Assembly: GCF_003050935.1 (NCBI RefSeq)
Contig: NZ_QAOX01000002.1
Span: 248,001 to 312,000, forward strand
Source of the DNA: Luteibacter sp. OK325
Lineage (GTDB): Bacteria; Pseudomonadota; Gammaproteobacteria; Xanthomonadales; Rhodanobacteraceae
Direction: 5' to 3'
DNA length: 64,000 nucleotides
The notes under the pieces were generated by a model. That model was not told where the DNA came from. It made no database searches and saw only the letters and a list, made by a program, of their open reading frames with translations. This document shows, piece by piece, positions 60,659 through 64,000 of the stretch (position 1 is its first letter; each line of letters starts with the position of its first letter). A program made the position numbers and the translations under genes.

Positions 60659-61744
60659 ATGAAAGATAATTCCATCATTCCGACCCTCGCCCATCCGGCC
60701 TCCAGCTTGGCGTTGCCGATCCAGCTGGCGCAGCAAGCCGCCGATGCTGTGCGCGAACTGCTTGCCGAGGCGGCCGCCGCCAACACCACGCGCAGTTATG
60801 CCAGTGCCCTGCGCTACTGGGCCGGTTGGCACGCGGCGCGCTATGGCATTGACATCACGCTGCCGGTGCCCGAAGCCACGGTGCTTCAGTTCGTGGTCGA
60901 CCACGTCGTGCGCCGGTCGGCCGAAGGTGAACTGGCGTGGGAGCTGCCGCCGGCCGTCGATCAGACGTTGGTCGCTGCGGAACTCAAAGCGAAGCTAGGC
61001 CCTTGGACGCTGGCGACGGTTCGGCATCGGGTCGCCGTCCTGTCCACCGCACACAGGCTCAAGCACCTGACCAATCCGTGCGAACAGCCCGCGATCCGTA
61101 CGGTGCTGAGCCGCGCGGCGCGCGCCGCGGTCAAGCGCGGTGAACGGCCGCGCAAGAAGACCGCGATCACCCTGGTCGAGCTGGAGGCCATGCTGGCCAC
61201 TTGCGATGACAGCCTCGAGGGCCTGCGTGACCGCGCCCTACTCTGCTTCGCGTTCGCCAGTGGTGGCCGACGGCGCAGTGAGGTCGCGGCCGCTGACCTG
61301 CGCGACCTGCGCCGGATCGGCCCGCAGGGCTTTATCTACCGCCTGGAGCACAGCAAGACCCAGCAGGCCGGCGTGACTGCGACGTCGACGCCGGACAAGC
61401 CGGTTCTGGATCGGGCGGCGCAGGCACTGGAGGCGTGGCTAGCAGCAACCGGGATTACCGAGGGGGCGATTTTTCGCAGGCTATGGAAGCAGCGCGTAGG
61501 GCCCGCCCTTTCTCCGGCCGCTGTCGGTGAGATCGTCCAACGGAGGGCGCGCCTGGCAGGGCTCGTCGGGGATTTTGGCGGACACAGTCTGCGCTCGGGG
61601 TTTGTAACCGAAGCCAGTCGCCAGGGGGTGTCGCTGCCGGCGATCATGCAAATGACCGAACACCGGGCGGTGTCGAGCGTTGTGGGCTACTTTCAAGCGG
61701 GGGGCGCGACGGACAATCCAGCTGCCCGTCTTCTTGAAGACTGA
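60659..61744 (+). CDS. Cre-like tyrosine recombinase
   Basis: A 361-residue tyrosine recombinase with the full catalytic set: R205 (GGRRRSE), K233 (HSKTQQ), H309 and R312 (GHSLRSG), H335 (EHRAV) and Y344 (VGYF). The N-terminal SAM-like core-binding domain (NTTRSYASALRYWAGWHAARYG) precedes it. The C-terminal pattern (RQGVSLPAIMQM, then ARLLED at the end) is close to phage P1 Cre (AGVSIPEIMQA, MVRLLEDGD). It lies 1.4 kb from dif and is divergent from a KfrA-like gene. It could serve a mobile element or dimer resolution. Confidence 0.88.
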   Translation: MKDNSIIPTLAHPASSLALPIQLAQQAADAVRELLAEAAAANTTRSYASALRYWAGWHAARYGIDITLPVPEATVLQFVVDHVVRRSAEGELAWELPPAVDQTLVAAELKAKLGPWTLATVRHRVAVLSTAHRLKHLTNPCEQPAIRTVLSRAARAAVKRGERPRKKTAITLVELEAMLATCDDSLEGLRDRALLCFAFASGGRRRSEVAAADLRDLRRIGPQGFIYRLEHSKTQQAGVTATSTPDKPVLDRAAQALEAWLAATGITEGAIFRRLWKQRVGPALSPAAVGEIVQRRARLAGLVGDFGGHSLRSGFVTEASRQGVSLPAIMQMTEHRAVSSVVGYFQAGGATDNPAARLLED

Positions 61745-61794
61745 GCATCGCCATGGAGTTCGCCGGCGGCACAGAAGCGGCTAGATCGTGCTGC

Positions 61795-62463
61795 CTATTC
61801 GACCCACTTTGTGGCCGACCACACACAGACGATGGCGATGCCAGCCAGCACCAACGGGAAGACGATATCGAGAATGATGGAGATCGCTCGGAGCTTTCGT
61901 GTCTTCAGGATTGCACGGATTGCAAATGTCACTTTTTCCCGGAAGAGTTCCGTCCGCCCGTGGACGATCTTCATCAGCTCGAACTGCTCGTTCACAAGCT
62001 TCTGAAATCGGTCCGAACCGTCTGGTTCGCGCTTCAATTGCTCCGTTTCCTTCCAGATCTCATCGATTCTCGCGGTCACGCTGTCCTGGGTATGAAATTC
62101 ATTTGTGGCACGGTCTACATACGGGCGTAGCTGACCAGCGAGAACTCGGATCTTCTCGCGATAAACAAACGTGTCGACCCAAGCCGAAGCCCCGAAAGTT
62201 ACCGCGCAATATGCAGTCGCGACAATTTCAAAGAAGGATATCCACGACACCTTGCTCGTCACGAGAACGGCCGGCCCTATCGTCAGTTCCTTGACCGAAT
62301 AAATGCCAAGGGAGGTGACAATTGACAGGAAAGACACGATAAAAAGATACTGCTGGAGCTGTATTGTCCTCGCCCTGAAGACATCAAGTTCTGCCTTGGC
62401 CCCTATCGCCGCCACGTCAAGAAAGAAGGCGCGTTCCTCGACCTCGTTTTGTTCCACTTTCAT
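61795..62463 (-). CDS. multi-pass membrane protein of unknown function
   Basis: A 222-residue protein with two central membrane segments (LFIVSFLSIVTSLGIYSV and FEIVATAYCAVTFGASAWV), a cytoplasmic charged helical region (about 105-185) and a C-terminal segment (ISIILDIVFPLVLAGIAIVCVW). No family recognised. It ends 50 bp from the recombinase gene, convergent with it, and is the last of three minus-strand genes of lower GC. Confidence 0.65.
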   Translation of the reverse strand: MKVEQNEVEERAFFLDVAAIGAKAELDVFRARTIQLQQYLFIVSFLSIVTSLGIYSVKELTIGPAVLVTSKVSWISFFEIVATAYCAVTFGASAWVDTFVYREKIRVLAGQLRPYVDRATNEFHTQDSVTARIDEIWKETEQLKREPDGSDRFQKLVNEQFELMKIVHGRTELFREKVTFAIRAILKTRKLRAISIILDIVFPLVLAGIAIVCVWSATKWVE

Positions 62464-62493
62464 CTCTTGCCCTTGCTTGAGCTGACGGGTGCA

Positions 62494-63219
62494 TCAGTCG
62501 TCGGCGTCAGCCTCGCGCTGGAGTTCCGCGTCGTTGTCACGAAGCCACTGTTCAAGTTCAACTATGTTCGCAAGCCACGTTTGGTCATATTCCTCTTCGA
62601 ACATGCCAAAAACCCAAGCCATGGCCGTAACTTGCTGGTCACCGAACCTGTGCAACCAGTGATTTTCGAAATGGGTCTCATAGCGTTCGGGCTCTGTCGT
62701 TGAGTATCCATAGAGTACGCCCGTGTAATTGGGGTGGGCCGACTCACTTAGGTCCTCGTGCAGCCCCTTAAGTTTCGGCCAGCGGCGGTCCGCGTGCTTG
62801 AGGACGGTGAGGACGTTCACTGATTCCTGTTCAGTAGTTTTGTTTCGTGACCCTAATAAGAGTTGTCCCGTCAAGAAACCGAATTCTGTCATCGAGATGC
62901 GCCCTTCAACAACCGCTGCTGTTTGCTGGTTGAGGTATGAGAGCATCGCAAGCGTCTCGACCGCGCTTCTGAGCAAGATACGCGGTCCCAAAATATGCCC
63001 GGCCTCGACTAAGGCAAGCATTTGGACGCCCAGGTCGTGCATTCGCCACAAAAAAGCCTCTCGCAACACCGTGCTTCGGAATGGCGCCTTCCACTTGTAT
63101 GCGACAGGACACCGCGCGAGCAGCCCCGCAACAGGTATCTCGACGCACCTCGAAATACCCCAGCGCTCGACTGTTGAGCGAAGTTCAGTGACCAGCTCGC
63201 CTTTCTCCGCACTGTCCAT
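62494..63219 (-). CDS. unknown protein with ETLAML and SESAHPN motifs
   Basis: A 241-residue soluble, mostly helical protein. The ATG at 63219 has GAGGTG close upstream; the frame extends 22 codons further without support. Helices with RILLRSAVETLAMLSYLNQ and LSESAHPNYTGVLYGYS resemble a large uncharacterised group of HEPN/DUF5677-like proteins, a weak similarity from memory. It follows, on the same strand, the zinc-ribbon gene at 63394-63987 and starts 174 bp after it. Confidence 0.6.
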   Translation of the reverse strand: MDSAEKGELVTELRSTVERWGISRCVEIPVAGLLARCPVAYKWKAPFRSTVLREAFLWRMHDLGVQMLALVEAGHILGPRILLRSAVETLAMLSYLNQQTAAVVEGRISMTEFGFLTGQLLLGSRNKTTEQESVNVLTVLKHADRRWPKLKGLHEDLSESAHPNYTGVLYGYSTTEPERYETHFENHWLHRFGDQQVTAMAWVFGMFEEEYDQTWLANIVELEQWLRDNDAELQREADADD

Positions 63220-63393
63220 GACACACCTCGTTATTCGTCTGCCTAAATCCACGCGAGTGTGCCTTGCTGACGTGGTGCAAGCCATAGGCCGGTCTGTTTC
63301 GGTTTCCTAAACAATGTCTCCTTGCGGCCAGCAGCAGACGTTCAACGTTTCGCTTAAGCAGCCTCCTGAGGGCAAACCCGCCTAAAGGAGCGG

Positions 63394-63987
63394 CTAGACC
63401 TCAGCCGGGGCGCCTGGATGATCGTTCCAATCGCAGATGCCGCAGCTCGAGAAGTAGTCGCCATCTGGCGGTATCGCACCATCAAAGTGAGTGCGGATGT
63501 CGCGGGACTTGCAGACCGGGCACCGGCCAATCCGGTCTGCGCGCTCTGCCTCCAGGATCTGAATGTAATGGCCGATGATGGTCTGGCAGGAGTGAAGAGC
63601 AATGGACGAGGCAGTGCGAGTTGCGCTTCGGGCGTGCGTGAGCCAGCTCGTGAGCTGCCAAGTCTCTTTCGCCGTGTTCTTTAGATGCTGCCGAAGGTCC
63701 CTGTTGCTGCCTCCAGGGCACAGCTGATTCATCAGTAACTCGCACCAAGCGATGAAGTTTGCATCTTGTGGTTTATCGATGCTTTCGTCGATCGTCACCC
63801 GTCTGCGCACGGCCGTTATGAGCGAGATGAGGCTCTCGCGAAGAAGCATGCCGACAGCTTGAAAGTCTTCAACTTCTACTGCAGCGTCATGGCGTTCCTC
63901 GGCTTGATCGGCTCGCCGGAGAACCTCGTCGAATGGGTTCGGATCCTGTGGGTCAATGCGGTCAGGCTTGCTACGGAGGCGAGCCAT
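63394..63987 (-). CDS. unknown protein with C-terminal zinc ribbon
   Basis: A 197-residue protein. The N-terminal ~140 residues are helical (FQAVGMLLRESLISLITAVRRRV, LRQHLKNTAKETWQLTSWLTHARSA), and the C-terminus has CPVC (about 161-164) and CGIC (about 186-189), a zinc-ribbon pair. The ATG at 63987 is 13 bp from the window edge. No family recognised; a helical HEPN-like domain plus zinc ribbon is suggestive of RNA or DNA contact, but this is inference. Confidence 0.6.
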   Translation of the reverse strand: MARLRSKPDRIDPQDPNPFDEVLRRADQAEERHDAAVEVEDFQAVGMLLRESLISLITAVRRRVTIDESIDKPQDANFIAWCELLMNQLCPGGSNRDLRQHLKNTAKETWQLTSWLTHARSATRTASSIALHSCQTIIGHYIQILEAERADRIGRCPVCKSRDIRTHFDGAIPPDGDYFSSCGICDWNDHPGAPAEV

Positions 63988-64000
63988 CAGTCCTATATGA

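Overview
The window is a high-GC (by eye around 64%) gammaproteobacterial chromosome segment. Gene content, tightly packed ATGA/GTGA overlaps and a dif site with the TTCGCATAATGTATA core found in Xanthomonas relatives suggest the order Xanthomonadales, most likely the Rhodanobacteraceae (Luteibacter/Dyella type). No database search was possible, so the organism call is inference. No tRNA, rRNA, CRISPR array or insertion sequence was seen.

Layout. (1) 1-14.6 kb: the right part of a type VI secretion (T6SS) locus: end of a spike-like protein, a DUF6931-like protein, the FHA protein TagH, TssK, TssL with an OmpA domain, TssM, TagF, the phosphatase PppA, the kinase PpkA and a small membrane protein. 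TssA and a LysR regulator face them on the other strand. The TagF/PppA/PpkA/FHA set predicts threonine-phosphorylation control of firing. (2) 14.9-16.7 kb: an SGNH hydrolase and a short sigma54-type AAA+ activator. (3) 16.8-39.2 kb: a phage-tail-like contractile injection system (CIS) on one strand: sheath, tube, zinc-ribbon protein, DUF4255 cap, AAA+ ATPase, a DUF4157 putative cargo, hub adaptor, LysM, hub, spike, PAAR-like tip, gp25, two gpJ-like proteins, a gpI-like protein and DUF6519. No tail fibre or long tape measure was recognised. A sigma54 -24/-12 promoter and two matching palindromes 32 bp apart precede the first gene, so the adjacent AAA+ activator probably controls the system. This is the strongest candidate for an undescribed regulatory arrangement here.

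(4) 39.2-49.6 kb: aldo/keto reductase, OprO/P-like porin, DUF1622 protein, a beta-barrel protein, then a minus-strand operon of truncated acyl-adenylating ligase, SDR, GT9 glycosyltransferase, an unknown protein and an acyl carrier protein, ending in a cytochrome c remnant. Beyond it lie a phosphate-binding-like protein and a second porin. (5) 49.7-58.5 kb: a histidine kinase/NtrC pair divergent from that porin, a class A beta-lactamase with a TTG start and a KAG box, a secreted unknown, a secreted alpha/beta hydrolase with a short overlapping upstream ORF, and two FtsX/MacB-like permeases without an ATPase.

(6) 58.8-64 kb: a non-coding stretch with the chromosomal dif site, so this is the replication terminus region. 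A KfrA-like protein and a Cre-like tyrosine recombinase are divergently encoded 0.4-1.4 kb from dif, followed by three unrecognised genes. The dif site plus 3 flanking bases matches the left part of loxP at 18 of 19 positions.
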